Below are positions 48,301-60,350 of a stretch of DNA of 64,000 nt, in pieces. This stretch comes from Erodium maritimum (lineage: Eukaryota; Streptophyta; Magnoliopsida; Geraniales; Geraniaceae), in assembly GCA_963921825.1 (NCBI GenBank), contig OY997592.1:64252336-64316335 (forward strand), written 5' to 3'. Numbering within the stretch: position 1 is the stretch's first letter; each line of letters starts with the position of its first letter. The notes under the pieces are model-generated. The model ran no database searches. It saw only the letters and a program-made list of their open reading frames with translations, and had not been told where the DNA came from. The translations under genes were made by a program, and so were the position numbers.

Positions 48301-51300
48301 AATAATAGGAGTAAATCCTTAGTGTAATTGAAGTAATTTAGAAAGTAAAAGGAGACGGACTTTTCTCTAATATGAGTACTTTCTATGTCAAAATGGCTAC
48401 ATGCTGAGATCCATAACCCTCCCAAAAATTACAAGGCTGCAACGCATAACATCCCAGGATTGTCACTAGATCTATGATGACACAACTCAAACCCATTGAA
48501 AAACAGTTGAGAGGCCACATTATTCATTATAGTGGAGCGCAATGGGTTCTGGTTAGGACTAAACTTGAACTAATAGCATGTTGTGGAATCAAGCCAAAAC
48601 TAATTGGCTATGAGTGGAGAGCCCCACATTACTTATTAACTGGCAAGGAATGAGACTTTTACTTGACATGATACTACTTCAACAAGTAACTACAGGGCTG
48701 GACAACTAATCCAATGAGCATGAATAACTTGGTTGATAACTGACATCCTTTAAATATGGATACACCTCACCTGACTTACTCTTTATAATAAAAATAGCTT
48801 ATTGGTCACGATAAAATAAGTTATAGCATAGGTGTTAACTAGCAGCTGCTTTTCTTCTTTTTATTTTTTACATTGTAGCAAGTTTCATTTGTCCAATACT
48901 GTAATTCGAGTACAGTGACATTAAGCACAGTAGGTTTGCACAAGTGTGTGTGTCTTTATTCCAAACGAAATTGCAGTCTGACTCACCAGAGTAGGTACAG
49001 GATCTAAATTAGTTTTCATGAAAAGGCAGAAGCAGAGATATTAGTAAGCTCTGATTACCTAATTAATTCAGCGACAAATTGAATAGTTTTAGTTAACAAG
49101 TTTCAAAACTTCCAATATTCTTCAGTATTCTACATTAATAGTCTTCTGAAGTTAATGACCACTTGATATATTTAGCAGAAACCTCCAACTATTAAGTTTC
49201 GGGGTTGAAGTTAAGTATAGCATGGTATCACAGCTAGTTTGGCTGTTCGTGTTTCCTCCACGGTAATTCTTGGTTCACATGTGACCCTTCATCTTAGCTT
49301 AAGCTTTTCTAACTTGGAGCTAATTTTAACAACAATAAAGAAAGAAAAAGGAAAGTGAGATTAACTGATGATTTATGATTTATGTAAAAGTGTTTAACTT
49401 TACTTTCTCCTCTTTGTTATTACCGATTTTACTTTACATTCAAGGTTAGGATTTCATCAACACTTATAGTACTATAATAACCCAAGACAACGTACCAGAA
49501 TATTGGCACCAATGCTAGTTCCAACAGCAAATAAAGGAGCCTCCGGGTATATATCATGGAGATGATTAAGAACCACCCGTATGTCCTCAGTCCATCCCGC
49601 ATTGTAAAAGCAATCAGACTGCAGTTTAGATTTTAATATAAGCACTTAGTTTTAACTCAGCCAATACATAATTTTAATCACGTAGGTTTAGTAAACATAA
49701 TCACACAGGTTCAAGGAGCTTTTGCTAAATTGTCATATTCAAACAATTTAAACCTTTCATATCAATATTCAGTATGCTGATTTAGCTACAGTAGTAAAGC
49801 AGTATAACAACATGACAGTTTGCTGAGCGGTAACAATTAGCTTCCTTCATTTAATTAGCTTCCTTCATTTAAATCATATACGAAAAATAATAGATTCGTT
49901 TTTCAAGCAAGCTCATCTAACCATTTGAAAATGGCCATAGATTTAGTCTATGCACACCAAAACATCAAAAGAAAAAAGAGTAATAATTTACTATGCCAAA
50001 CTAAGGACTTCACACATTTAAGCTTCCTGATTTTGATGGAACAGAGCTCGTAATCAACTATGTTCAAAGAAAGGATCAATACCAGATGGTATTCTCAGCA
50101 TTTCAATCAGAAATTTGTTACCAATCATTTTTTCCATATCAATGAGAACCCTATGTATTTATTTAATAAACAAGCACATGAAGTAAAAGAATATCAATGT
50201 AAATTATAATAAAGCTGACCTAGTTGCTCTCAGTCCCACATCAAGTCACAATATCAGAGAGACATATCACTTGAAAGACTAAATCTAGTAAATTATTTAG
50301 ATACGTCATGGCGTGACATGTCTTATCATAATATGTTATCTCACAACATATCACCCCACCAGAATTTTCTATAAGAATGATAATAGAAGTATAATTAAAT
50401 AAAAATGAGAGGTGAAACTGTACCTGTTATATTATTTTAAAGTATAAATTATAAGTGTTGAAAAGTGCCAACGGCAAATTGCAAGTACCTTACAAGAAAC
50501 TTACTTAAAAAATCAGTTCAATAGGGTTATGAAAGTGTTTTAATTATTGGTTGTAATAAACAATCAACTGTTATGTTTTCTTACTCAACATGAACAAAAT
50601 GGACCATAAAATTTGTGAGTCTAATCGCAGCTAGTGCGAGTATATTATTACACAAAAGATATCTATAGCAGCAAATTTCAATAATGGCGTAGCTAATTCA
50701 GTATCAACAAATTTAGAATCTGGTATGGGAGCTCAAAATGTCATATACTCGAAATACTGAATATATATACTTTATCTGTACAATATAAACAATCTTTAAG
50801 CCAAGAATAAACTCACAGTAATTGAGACGCCTCCCAATCCTCGGTGATTACTAATAACGACATTCCATCCAGATTTTGCCATATGGAAGGCAAGATGCTT
50901 TAAATACTGCAACACAGTCATTAAACTTAATAACTTCCATCCCATTTTTTCAGGAATAAGGAAAAAAGAAATCTACATAAATGAAAAGCTTGGTACTCCC
51001 CAAAAAGTTCCAGAAGAAAAATACAGGTCATTCAGCAAATTGAGTATGTATTATATATAGTTTATATTCCTAGTTACTGGAGAGCAATGAAGGCATTCCC
51101 CAATTTTGTTCTTCATTTAAGTTGTTATTATAATATTAGCTCATAAGATGTCAGGATGGTTCCTTATTTTATCTACCTAGTCTAAGAGGATTGTTAATTA
51201 CAATTGTTAAAAGAATGACAGAGTAAGACTGCCCATATCTCATAAATGACTCATATTCATAACATGCACCAAAAGAAAATAGGTCAAGGAGTGTTGAACT

Positions 51301-53443
51301 TCTTCGCTCAGCTATCCCTTAGCTTTCAGCTCAAATACCAGCGTCCTCAATGACGTAGCTGGATCATCAAGGGTCAAAGATGGTGTTTCAATGCCTTCAA
51401 ACCAAAGAATATTTTCAAATCCAGTTAGCTTTTAATATAAATCAAACAACTTAGCATGCTAAACTTTTTTTTACAAGCACCAGAATCCCATCCGGCAGCA
51501 CTTTCAGACATCACTGAAAAAGAGTTAAAAAGACAAATTTAGAACTTACGGCAGAAGAAGAATCGCTTGTTAAACCTGGAACCACTACCACAATGGGGCT
51601 TGTGTCATGCTTAGAAATGGAATTATTCATGTGAAAATCACCTCCTGAAACTGTAAGAAACAAATAAAAACATAAACTACATAAATATTAAAAAAAAACT
51701 CGGCATTTTTCAAAAAGCATTCAAGACTTATCATACTATACTACAAGTTCATCAATCATGTCCCTCACCTATAACAAACCTGACGATTGATAAATGTCAA
51801 TCAGATGCCATAATTTAAAACACACCCTTAATAACTTGTTATTGCATGCTGCACATGATAAACTATGGAAAGAAAAACAAAGGTGCTAAGAAAGCTTTAT
51901 ATTATTGTAAAACTTCCTTTTCGTTCACAGCATTAAGTTTTACTTATATGAGATAGACGGATATATCATACTCACGCACATACACATTAGCAGCTGTTAA
52001 ATGTTTTAAATTACCATCAGAAGTCATCAGCCAATCCAAAGCGATAGTCCCACCATCAGAAGCATAAAAGAGTTGTCTGATGAAAAAAACATGAAAAAAA
52101 GTTAGAAACAAAAACAAACAGAGAAACCAAAATATTCAACACCCAATACATCAAGAACATGAAGGGTGTGATGACTTTCTAAATAATTACTCATTCCAAC
52201 CAAAATACTGTTCTGTTTTCATAATTCGGACAGCTCCCAAAATAAGTGTCCCGTCTCTTTACTAGGAAGTTAGTTATGCACAAAGTACCAATAATATTCT
52301 TCCTAAAGTTATTTTAACCTCTTAGTGGGTTCACGCAAGGTATCGCAAAAGGAGAAATGAACTATGATATATCAAGTCTTACAATGGATAGGAAATATAT
52401 GTTTAAGACTTCACCATATTCAAATTTGAATTATGACTACCCCTTGAAGTAATGCCGTCACTCAGTACTCAAGGCTCAAGCAGATGAAAACTAGGTTATT
52501 GTTTCATCAAGTAACTAGTGGTATTTTTTGGACAGATAAAGCTATGATTCTGTCAATTTTAAATGAAAACCAAACTGAATTTTCTATCATCCAAAGATTT
52601 GAGTTCTATATACTACAAGCCTTTTTGGGTTTGAGTGATTTCAGAAAATTTCAAAGTTTGGGGCGTAAATATGATGTGGGCATTTACAAACAATAAATAT
52701 AAGTTGACGAACTAAACGCAACACATGGTTTCGTGAAAGTCATTGTTTTTCCACATGGGTTACTCTACCTCTACTATGAGTCATGCCTTCAACATTACCA
52801 TTGTAAATGTAAAACATAGATTAGATAATGAAGCCATAAAATTGATTATTTGTTTCAACCCCATATTTTCTAGTATACCAAATGTTTATCATCATATATC
52901 AGACTTGTAACCAACCAACAAACTACATCAAACTCCACTGAACCTGACTAGTATTGAAAAAGAAAACACAATTTATACAAAAAAAAATGGAGGATTACCT
53001 AGTGTAGCTGAAGGTAGGAGGCCTTCCATGGAAATTCAGGAAAGTAGTCTGAAAATGAGGACTCGAGAGCCAGGGCGTTGCAAAATACCTGAAAATACAT
53101 CAATCCGTGGCTCGATCAGCATCAACAAAAAGAACCCAAAATCCAATTTCCATCAAAATTGAGGCCAGAAAGAGAATTGAAGAAACGGGAGGAGGTACCT
53201 GGAATGGAGAGTGGGGCATTTGGAAACGACGTCGTGGTAGATGGGGGAGAAGGGGTGGAAGGTGAGGAGCTCGGGAGAGGGTCGGATGCGGTTGAAGAGG
53301 TCCTCGAAGAAATGGAAGTCGAGGAAATTGTAGAGAAAAGTGAGGAAGAGGAAGGAGAAGAAGAGGAGATAGTGCCAAATAGGTATGAGAGAGAGAGCCT
53401 CCAGCAGATACCCATAGGCATGATTGGCTGTGGATTCTTCCAT
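45343..53443 (-). CDS. EMB8/ABHD1-3-type alpha/beta-hydrolase, 14 exons, 555 aa
   Basis: This is a serine hydrolase of the embryogenesis-associated EMB8 / ABHD1-3 family, probably acting on lipid esters at a membrane; the substrate is unknown. Exons, 5' to 3' on the minus strand: 53443-53199, 53088-52999, 52076-52015, 51644-51550, 50906-50817, 49618-49496, 48057-47980, 47612-47527, 47381-47333, 47165-47109, 46665-46535, 46461-46378, 46242-46173, 45750-45343. All introns have GT-AG ends and the frame is open. Seen: an N-terminal membrane segment (about 23-40, WHYLLFFSFLFLTFLYNF), VVVVPGLTSDS, NHRGLGG, nucleophile elbow GTSIG (Ser229), Asp354/355 in SLDDP, and HGGH (His384). A C-terminal hydrophobic segment (SMWLLALVAITSSWPWL) precedes a basic RKKQRKR end. 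The start at 53443 is the first in-frame ATG. The family is confident; the physiological role is not known from sequence. Confidence 0.95.
45827..46119. mobile_element. Long-TIR MITE in hydrolase intron 13
   Basis: The left arm (GATAATCTCACACAGCTACC, then TCTCAATCAATTATTCCCTTAAG) is inverted in the right arm (GGATAATCTTACTCAGCTGCC, then TCTCAATCAATTATTTCCTTAAG). The arms are about 100 bp each, with a short AT-rich centre and no coding. The structure is that of a foldback or Mutator-like MITE. No clear TSD was assigned, so the exact ends are approximate. Confidence 0.7.
46722..47069. mobile_element. Long-TIR MITE in hydrolase intron 10
   Basis: The arms are inverted copies about 130-140 bp long: left AGTACAATAAGGTATTCACT, right (reversed) AGTACCATGAGGTATTCACT. 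Both continue with TTGATAATTGCAAAAA, TGCCATGAA and GTGTAAATTTGTTTCAA. The centre holds a run of 15 T at about 46913-46927. There is no coding capacity. It is probably a Mutator-like or foldback element; the TSD is not determined. Confidence 0.75.
48146..48213 (+). mobile_element. 3'-truncated Au-like SINE in hydrolase intron 6
   Basis: A 68-bp insert reads GGGTGGCCCAGTGCACAAAA, then CTCCCACCTTTGTGGGGGTC and GGGGAGGG, matching the tRNA-like head of the widespread plant Au SINE. It is flanked by the exact 15-bp duplication GAAAATACTAGATTA (48131-48145 and 48214-48228). Only the head is present, so a truncated transcript was inserted or the 3' part was lost. It lies opposite to the gene's strand. 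Confidence 0.85.
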
Positions 53444-53655
53444 TGAATCTCGATGATATGAATGTGTGCTCTGCAACTTTGGTTAAAGGTTGTTGGGAAG
53501 CAAGTTAGGAGGAGAAGGAGCACGTAAACGAAGGAGATGCATTACTATTATCACATTCAATTCGTGAACCTCTCAACTACGTCCCTCTTACTAGTTACCT
53601 TCGTTTTCTTGTTTTGACAAAACAATTTGGTGCGGGTCACCTTCGTAAATGTTGT

Positions 53656-54120
53656 TGGGGTTAATTCCACTTCAATATCCTAAATCTTTCACGTTTTATT
53701 TAGATGACTCTAAATTTTTTTTTGTTATCTTAATATCTTAAATCTTTCATATTTCATTTAAAGTATTCTAAATCTTTTTTGCGTCACCTCAGTACCCTAA
53801 ACTTTTATTAATTCCATTTTAGTACCTTAAACTTTCATTAATTTCATTTTAGTACCCACCGTTAACTTTACCATAATTTTGGTTGTTGGTGAGGGGTAAT
53901 ATGGTCATTTTACCTGTTTTGGATGGAAAATCATATGTAAAGTTAACGGTGGGTACTAAAATGGAGTTCATGAAAGTTTAGAGTACCGAGGTGACACAAA
54001 AAAGATTTAGGGTACTCTAAATGAATTAATGAAAGTTTAGGGTACTGAGGTGACAAAAAAAAATTAGGGTACTCTAAATGAAATATGAAAGATTTAGGGT
54101 ACTGAGGTAGAATTATCCCA
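53656..54120. mobile_element. Long-TIR MITE upstream of the hydrolase
   Basis: The left end TGGGGTTAATTCCACTTCAA and the reversed right end TGGGATAATTCTACCTCAGT begin inverted arms of about 220 bp. Each arm holds three or four degenerate copies of a TTTAGGGTACTCTAAATGAA / GAAAGTTTAGGGTAC unit. The arms meet near CACCGTTAACTTTAC (53859-53873) and its inverted copy near 53940. The element starts 213 bp upstream of the hydrolase ATG, so it lies in or beside the promoter and could form a long hairpin. Confidence 0.8.
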
Positions 54121-54239
54121 TGTTTTTGCTTAAACGAGGGTGTTTTGTTTACAAGGACACACCAAAGTATAATCAATCCACACAAACATGTAATTGATGT
54201 ATATTAATATGTTATTTGGTTCAAAAAGACCACAACTAA

Positions 54240-54740
54240 TCAAAATCTAACAAAAAAACATATAAAAAAATAAACTAGAAACTTGACCATGTCTTTTGGG
54301 ATCCAACCACTCTGTCTCGATATTTCTCCATCTGATTTTAATCACCGGTATCTGAAGAAACAACACCGAAGAATCTAAGACTCACATATAACACTTCGAC
54401 TCTCATTCCACAACGCCTCTTCCACAAGTATAAATCTGAGGCTGCCTCAACGAACTCTATAGCCTAAACCGCGAAATACGGCACAACGAGGAGACTGATG
54501 GAGGCGAAAAAAAGGCATGTAACGAACGGACGAAAAACCGAATAGTCAGACCAACGAAATAGAACTCTTGAGAGAGTGGAGAAAGCGTAAAGGTTGGCCT
54601 CCGCCGGTAACAATCGAGGCGGAGCCTCGGTCGTTACTGGCGGGGGTAAGAGATCAAAGAAAGGGGAGAGGGGTGCTAGGGTTTTTTTCCTGCGTAAGGG
54701 AGAGAGGCGTTTGTTTTACTCAATCTTCTTTTGGGGGATG
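54240..54740 (-). mobile_element. Probable LINE-derived remnant, minus strand
   Basis: The high-coordinate part on the minus strand reads like a LINE 5' end (AAAAAAACCCTAGCACCCC near 54690, then CGCCAGTAACGACCG). The low part is A-rich on the plus strand. No RT, tail or TSD could be fixed, so the call rests on resemblance to the other minus-strand retroposons here. Confidence 0.35.
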
Positions 54741-54959
54741 CAACATGAGTAAATTTATGAGTTAATGGGACAAACTTGACAAACTATTCTTTTATTATAC
54801 ACAGTTGGTTTATTCTCGGTCCAACTGTAAAAAGTAGAAAAAAAATAAACCAATGGATAAAACAACGAAAAAAATAAGTTCGCAAATTATTATTTCCTCA
54901 AACAAGCTAAAGAAAGTACAACGCAAGCTCGATAAACAACAAAACCCGAGAACCAACAA

Positions 54960-55340
54960 AACACATCACCTCCCAAACTAGAGATTGGCGAACCAGTTGT
55001 ACATGTGCCATTTCGGACATTTCCGAACAGACGTCCGCCACTCATGCTTATTAAACGGGAGGTTGACATTACGGGCATACAAATGATTCGCCTCGAGGAG
55101 CACCTCGGCTTCGGTGGTTGTTGGACCAAGCTCATGTTGGGCCTGTAAGAACGTCACCATGAAACGCTTCACCCGAATGTTGGTCTTTTGTTAGTGATCT
55201 TTGAGTTGCTTCTCAGTTCGAGGAAATGGGAACGAAACCATGATTTTCCAGTCATCGTAGAGATAGCGCCAAAACTCTCTAGTGATGTCGTCGTAAGCCA
55301 TCCACGCAAAAACCAGTCGCCTCTTCACCTCATTGATTCA
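54960..55340 (-). pseudogene. Myb/SANT-like ORF1 remnant of the Harbinger element
   Basis: The minus frame includes RRLVFAWMAYDDITREFWRY and KRFMVTFLQAQHELGPT, and ends RKCPKWHMYNWFANL. One stop lies in the middle (after QLKDH). By position in the element and its Trp/aromatic spacing it is the ORF1 DNA-binding partner of the transposase. The match is weaker than for the copies at 26200 and 63617. Confidence 0.45.
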
Positions 55341-56219
55341 TGTTGGCGCCATGAACGATTATGTGTATGAAAAGTGGTGTTGCCGAATATGCAAAGGAGA
55401 AAATATAAAAGGTGAGGAAGAAAGGGTGATGCTGCATCTGCAAAGAATCGAGAGTTTGTTGAGTGGCTTATACAGGAGAAGGGGAATCGGTACAAGTATT
55501 GATATGGCAGATTTGTTGGGGTTTCTTTTAATTTAATGAAATCGTAAAAGCTTATCCCTTTTGTACAATCGGTCAAACTGAATATGGTAGATTCGGTGCA
55601 TGTGAACAAGGGATGAATCGTCCTAACAAAACACAAAAATTTAAGTGACAATTATTTTGAATATTGATGGGTTGGTTTTCGAGTACAAAATGAAACGAAC
55701 CGTGTTCGAAACCGAGTACAACGATGGAAAAGAAAAAGATTTAACATGTCTTAGTTGTGGTTCATAACTCGAAGCATTTCGAACATAAGAGCCTCGTGGT
55801 TGGCCTTCTCGAGCAGGGTTTAGTCGGATGTGTCCAAAGCAATGAATGCAGCATGTTTCCTGGTCAATGACATCTAGTACTTCATAAGGCGGGCTTTTGT
55901 GCGCTCGAACCTACCACTTCGGAGTTTTTCTCGCTCGATCTTGTACATTGATATCATCTTGGGAAACACCACTTTCGTTCTCATAAACCATTATTTTCGT
56001 TATGGACTAAATTAGGAAGGATGATGAAATATGGTAAGTTGTTGTTGCCTTTTATAGGAAACTAATTCGGCCAAAAGGATGCATTAGGAAGGAAAACGGC
56101 ACATATTACGATAAACTAAAGTTGTTGAAATACAGGTAATCAGAAGAAAAAAACATATCGTCCCGATATAAAACAAATAAACGAAAATACATTGAAATCA
56201 AATACGGAAACAAAGCGTG

Positions 56220-57469
56220 TAATAGTTGTCGCCATCCAAAACGGCCTCCGCCCTAAACATAGTCCAGATGTGTTTAATCAGATTTGTCTTAAGTTGCGGG
56301 TGGACTGCTCGATCCTCGATTCGGGTTGTCTGGTTTCAGATGTAATTGTAACCTGGTAATGACCCTCGCTAGACGGGTAAAATTGGTTCTTCGGATTGTA
56401 TTCGTTCAATATCGCCCTAGTAGGTGTCACGTTCATCGTCGACAATCATGTTGTGTATGATAATGCACGCCCATATTATCATAGAAATTTTCCTATTGTC
56501 CTAACCCGAGCAGGTATACTGATGATATGAAAATGAGCTTGTAAAATCCCGAATGCCCTCTCCACATCTTTCCTTGCGGGCTCAATGTTTCTTTGTGTAT
56601 AACACGTGCTTCGGTAGTTGTGGTGCAGGGATAGACTTCACAAAGGTCTCCCAATGTGGGTAAATTTCGTTAGCTAAGTAGTAAGAAGTGTTGTAGTACG
56701 CCGTTTACCTCAAATTCGATCTCAGGCTATTTATCGTGATATACGTGAGTAAATATGGACGATTGGTTCAAAACATTAATATCGTTGTTCGAACCCGGCA
56801 TTCCAAAGTATGTGTGCCAAAACCAGGTGTCGGGCCCTACTATTGCTTCAATTATGATCGTAGGTCCATCATGATCGCCTCGCTCATGAACCCCTTGATG
56901 AGATTTTTCAGAATTCTTCCATGTCAATGCATACAATGTAGGTTGTCGATACAACCTAGAAAACCACGCGTTTCATTCACACGCGTAAGGTAAGAAATAT
57001 CATTATCGTTAGGCTTCTTGAGATATGTATCACCAAAGATGTTAATTACGACGAAACAAAAATGATGCATGCAATTGAGGGCAATTATTTCAGCCATTTT
57101 CTAAATACTCGTCAAGGCTGTCAGTCGAAGAACCGTAGCACAACATCTGTATAGCTACCGTACACTTTTTAATCTTTGAGAACTCGACCTGACCACGGAA
57201 ATAATTATTTTTATGGAGTGATCATCAAACTCGGACGCGTCATCTACAAGTTTCATGAAAACAATTTGCGTTATACGGAAACGCCATCAAAACATTTTTG
57301 CATCATACAACGGCTTCGCTACGAAGTAGTCGGACATAAGCCAATCGTGAGCAGCACTTCGATCTTTGAAAAAATATATTTTTTTGTGCATCTCCCAGAC
57401 GGGTTCTATCATCCGTGCCTCTGCTTCCATAATTGTTGCCCGTAAAGACACGAACATCTCTTTCTCCAC
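56220..57469 (-). pseudogene. HARBI1-type DDE transposase pseudogene
   Basis: The minus-strand frames read in order: FWRRFRITQIVF; a RGFLGCIDNLHCMHW segment; ERGDHDGPTIIIEAIVGPDT followed by WFWHTYFGMPGSNNDINVLNQS; LANEIYPHWETFVKSIPAP; a VERAFGILQA-like stretch; and HNMIVDDERD. These match the DDE_4/HARBI1 nuclease of plant PIF elements, including the Asp of CIDNLHCMHW and the Asp of GSNNDINVL. Multiple stops and frameshifts (only 56954-56727 stays open) rule out an active enzyme. Confidence 0.8.
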
Positions 57470-58049
57470 TTGACGGGTTATCTCACGTAAAGGTGCGTAG
57501 TAGATTTCCTTGACATCATACTCCTCATACTCGTTGAATCCATAACAATAGGACGAGAATAAAATTTATAAAGAGAAAAACGATACAATTGATTTGAACA
57601 AACTTGTAAGGTATTTATAGATAAAAAAAAATGAAAGAATATTATTATTTCGGCAAAACGAATATGTTGACTCTGTAAACGTGGAAGCATCATCGCACAC
57701 TGCTAAATTTGGCTCGCCGAATCTGTCCACGCGTCGCTCGCTGATTCGGACGGTCAAAGTGGAATCTACAGACCGACTTTGCAGGCTGTCTGCAGAATCG
57801 TAGACCGTCTAAAATGGCTGATTCAATTCGACGTGAGATTGGACTCCAAAATGACGAATCGATGCTGAAAAATTGATTTTTGTCCTAAATAAACGTTAGA
57901 GTCGGTGGAGATGAGACTCCACTGTGGGTGCTCTAATAAGTAATCTTAATAGCCACATTTATTCTAATAAGAGCAAGATCAAACGCACGTGCATATATGG
58001 ATGGGTCAAAAGTCAGTGGTATGTTTGACTGAAGTGTATGGTGAGCCAG

Positions 58050-59380
58050 CTAGGGAATACAAGCATTGGACTTGGGAGTTGCTCCTCTATTTGGGTCGGG
58101 CTCATTAGACCCGTGATTGGATTCTCATGGGGGATTCCAATGAAATTTTACACCCTGGGAAGAAGAAAGGAGGGTGACCATATCTGATGATCCTTGTTCA
58201 GGCCTTCTGTCACGTCATTACCGATATAGGGGTTAAGGATATAACATGGATGGTTATTCGTTTACTTGGACAAGAGGAAAGGATGACATGGGAATAAAGT
58301 ATTCGGAAGTTAAGTAACTATTCCATCAATCCCATCTTCGGAACGTTGGATATACGACGTCCGATCATATGTCTATCTTTCTTTATTTGACGGATGAACG
58401 GGCGGAGCCGGTAGAAAGGCAATTTCATTTCGAGAATAGATTGATTAAGGAACCAGGGTGTTTCCATCTCATCTAACAATAATGGGGTAATCCGGGAGGA
58501 CGACACATCAAACATGATATCCACGATATTGGGCGATCATTGGATGTATGGGAGCAAACAGTGTATCTAGAGACTATTCATACGATCAGAAAATTCCAGC
58601 GTACTTTCGGTGAGCTCAATGACAAGAGGGACCGTGCAGGGATCAAACGTAGACTAGCCATACAGAAATAGTAAGAACAAGCATTGCCCCGGCAAGAGGC
58701 TTTTTGGAAGCAACGAGCCAAGAAGAATTAGCTAGTCGATGACGACCGCAACACAAAGTTTTTTTTCACGCGGAAGCCACAAATAGAAAACACTGGAACA
58801 ATATTAGGGCCCTTGAAACAAATGAGGGGAGTGACGTGGGATTCGGGGATGCAAGAGATGACCATGCACTACTTTCAACAGATATTAACGGCAGAACCTG
58901 AGAATTTATAGGATCTCCCTATGATGGTCCCGGCCTTAATCTCAGGGGAGCATAACCGATTACTTCCCACATGGGTAACGGGGGATGAGGTCAGAGTTGT
59001 AGTTTTTCAGATGGGGCCTAATAAAGCCCCATGACCATACGAACTGAACCCGTTATTCTACAAGCATTATTAACCGATATTAAACAGAGAGGACATTGCT
59101 TTCGTGCGGGAGGCAGTTGAGACAAGAACCATTGACAGGGACGTCAATAAGACCACACTTGTGTTGATTCCGAAGAAGCAGACACCGAGAAAGATTGCAG
59201 GCCTCCGACCCATTGCTTTATGCAATGTGATCTTTCGTACATTGTCCAAGGTTCTGGATAATCGTCTTAAACTACTCCTCAATCATATTATTGCGGTGAA
59301 TCAAAGAGTTTTTGTGCCATAAAAAAACGATTCAAGAGAACATTTTCGTATCGTATAAGCACACCATTTTGTAGAATGTG
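58050..59380 (+). mobile_element. LINE ORF2 fragment (endonuclease to RT), plus strand
   Basis: Near 58110-58160 the frame reads WILMGDSNEILHPG, the GDFNEI-type motif of the LINE endonuclease. Towards the right, 59104-59322 reads VNKTTLVLIPKKQTPRKIAG then LRPIALCNVIFRTLSKVLDN, the start of the L1-type reverse transcriptase, up to NQRVFVP. There are several frame breaks between them. Both ends are truncated: no ORF1, YADD box or tail is present. Confidence 0.75.
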
Positions 59381-59827
59381 ATGGTTCCAATGTTTTTTTT
59401 GTGATGCATGTGAATTTTAAAAATAAATTATGTAAATATTAGTATACATATTTTTAATGCAGGTGAATTTAACCTATGAGTTAGGATAGACAGACGTAGT
59501 TAAGCCTTCTCTTTCTATCAGCATTCCAAATGGTCCCCAACCATGTTTTTGTTCCCCTTTCCCTAGCAAATCTAATTTGATTAAAATATAATCAAGTTAT
59601 GGGCCTAAAGTCACTGGGCCATATTTATAGTTATGGGCTTCATTTTGGAACCAATAGGATGCATTGGGCTTACCACGTATCCTCGTATCAAAACTCGCAC
59701 ATGTATAGACGAATTTGATTACACACGTACAGATGACATATCTACCTATACACACTCCTGTATAAAACAAACGTAGACTTACTTACATGTACCCACAGTA
59801 ATTCAAAACCTTTTCACATTATATATA
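59381..59827. other. AT-rich spacer
   Basis: No gene or repeat end was recognised between the LINE ORF2 fragment and the TSD at 59828. Confidence 0.4.
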
Positions 59828-60169
59828 CATCTATGAAATATATTTTTTTTTGGATAAGCGATTTTTTATTAGAACAGGAACCCAACAGGAAACCTGCCAA
59901 AAAGCCTTTTTAAAAAAGGCTACAATGAAACCAAAAACCGGAAACACAAGGAAACTGAATGATCAAAACCTCTCACAAAACCACTCCTCTTCGCCTGCCA
60001 CGTCCACGAAGACAAGAACTCGGGGCCAAAGTCCACTGCTCAAAAGAAGCATCCGGAAGAAGAAAACACCGTCTTCCACACCAGCAAGACGCCACCTGAA
60101 GCACCTACAGAAGGAATAAAAACTGATTCCCAACCAATCGTAAATCCACAGCATTATAAAAAAAAAAGG

Positions 60170-60299
60170 GAGGGATGTCTTCTCTTTTGGTTTCTAGAAA
60201 TAGCACCATATCAGGGTGTTGCCTAGACAAGGCCACCCTGATGCACCGTCTCTTATGGACGGCATTCATCCCCATCACATTCCAGGAGATGAAATGCAC
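60170..60299 (-). pseudogene. LINE ORF2 start (endonuclease), truncated
   Basis: The frame begins MHFISWNVMGMNAVHKR and continues DMVLFLETKRED. These are the first two conserved blocks of the LINE endonuclease-exonuclease-phosphatase domain (SWNxxG and LxETK). The coding similarity stops at about 60170, where the 3' untranslated region is joined. The frame then runs on to 60105 through unrelated sequence. Confidence 0.8.
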
Positions 60300-60350
60300 C
60301 CTATTAACCGATTAGAAAGGTAGGGAAGTAGGGAGGGACTCCCCCACTTC

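Larger units (their letters stand above)
54890..57933 (-). mobile_element. PIF/Harbinger transposon, degraded, minus strand
   Basis: The right end, inverted, reads GAGCACCCACAGTGGAG. It is followed by TAA (57934-57936), the TSD expected for Harbinger elements. Inside on the minus strand are a broken HARBI1-type transposase (57469-56220) and then a broken Myb/SANT-like ORF1 (about 55340-54960). The left terminal repeat is missing, so the element is truncated. The subterminal GATTCGACG-like repeats at 57730-57880 resemble those near 27000. Confidence 0.75.

Noticed and set aside
53122..53523. 133-codon minus-strand frame overlapping hydrolase exon 1
   Set aside because: It is in another frame and Ser/Pro low-complexity. 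The frame starting at 53443 continues through 13 further exons to a known family.
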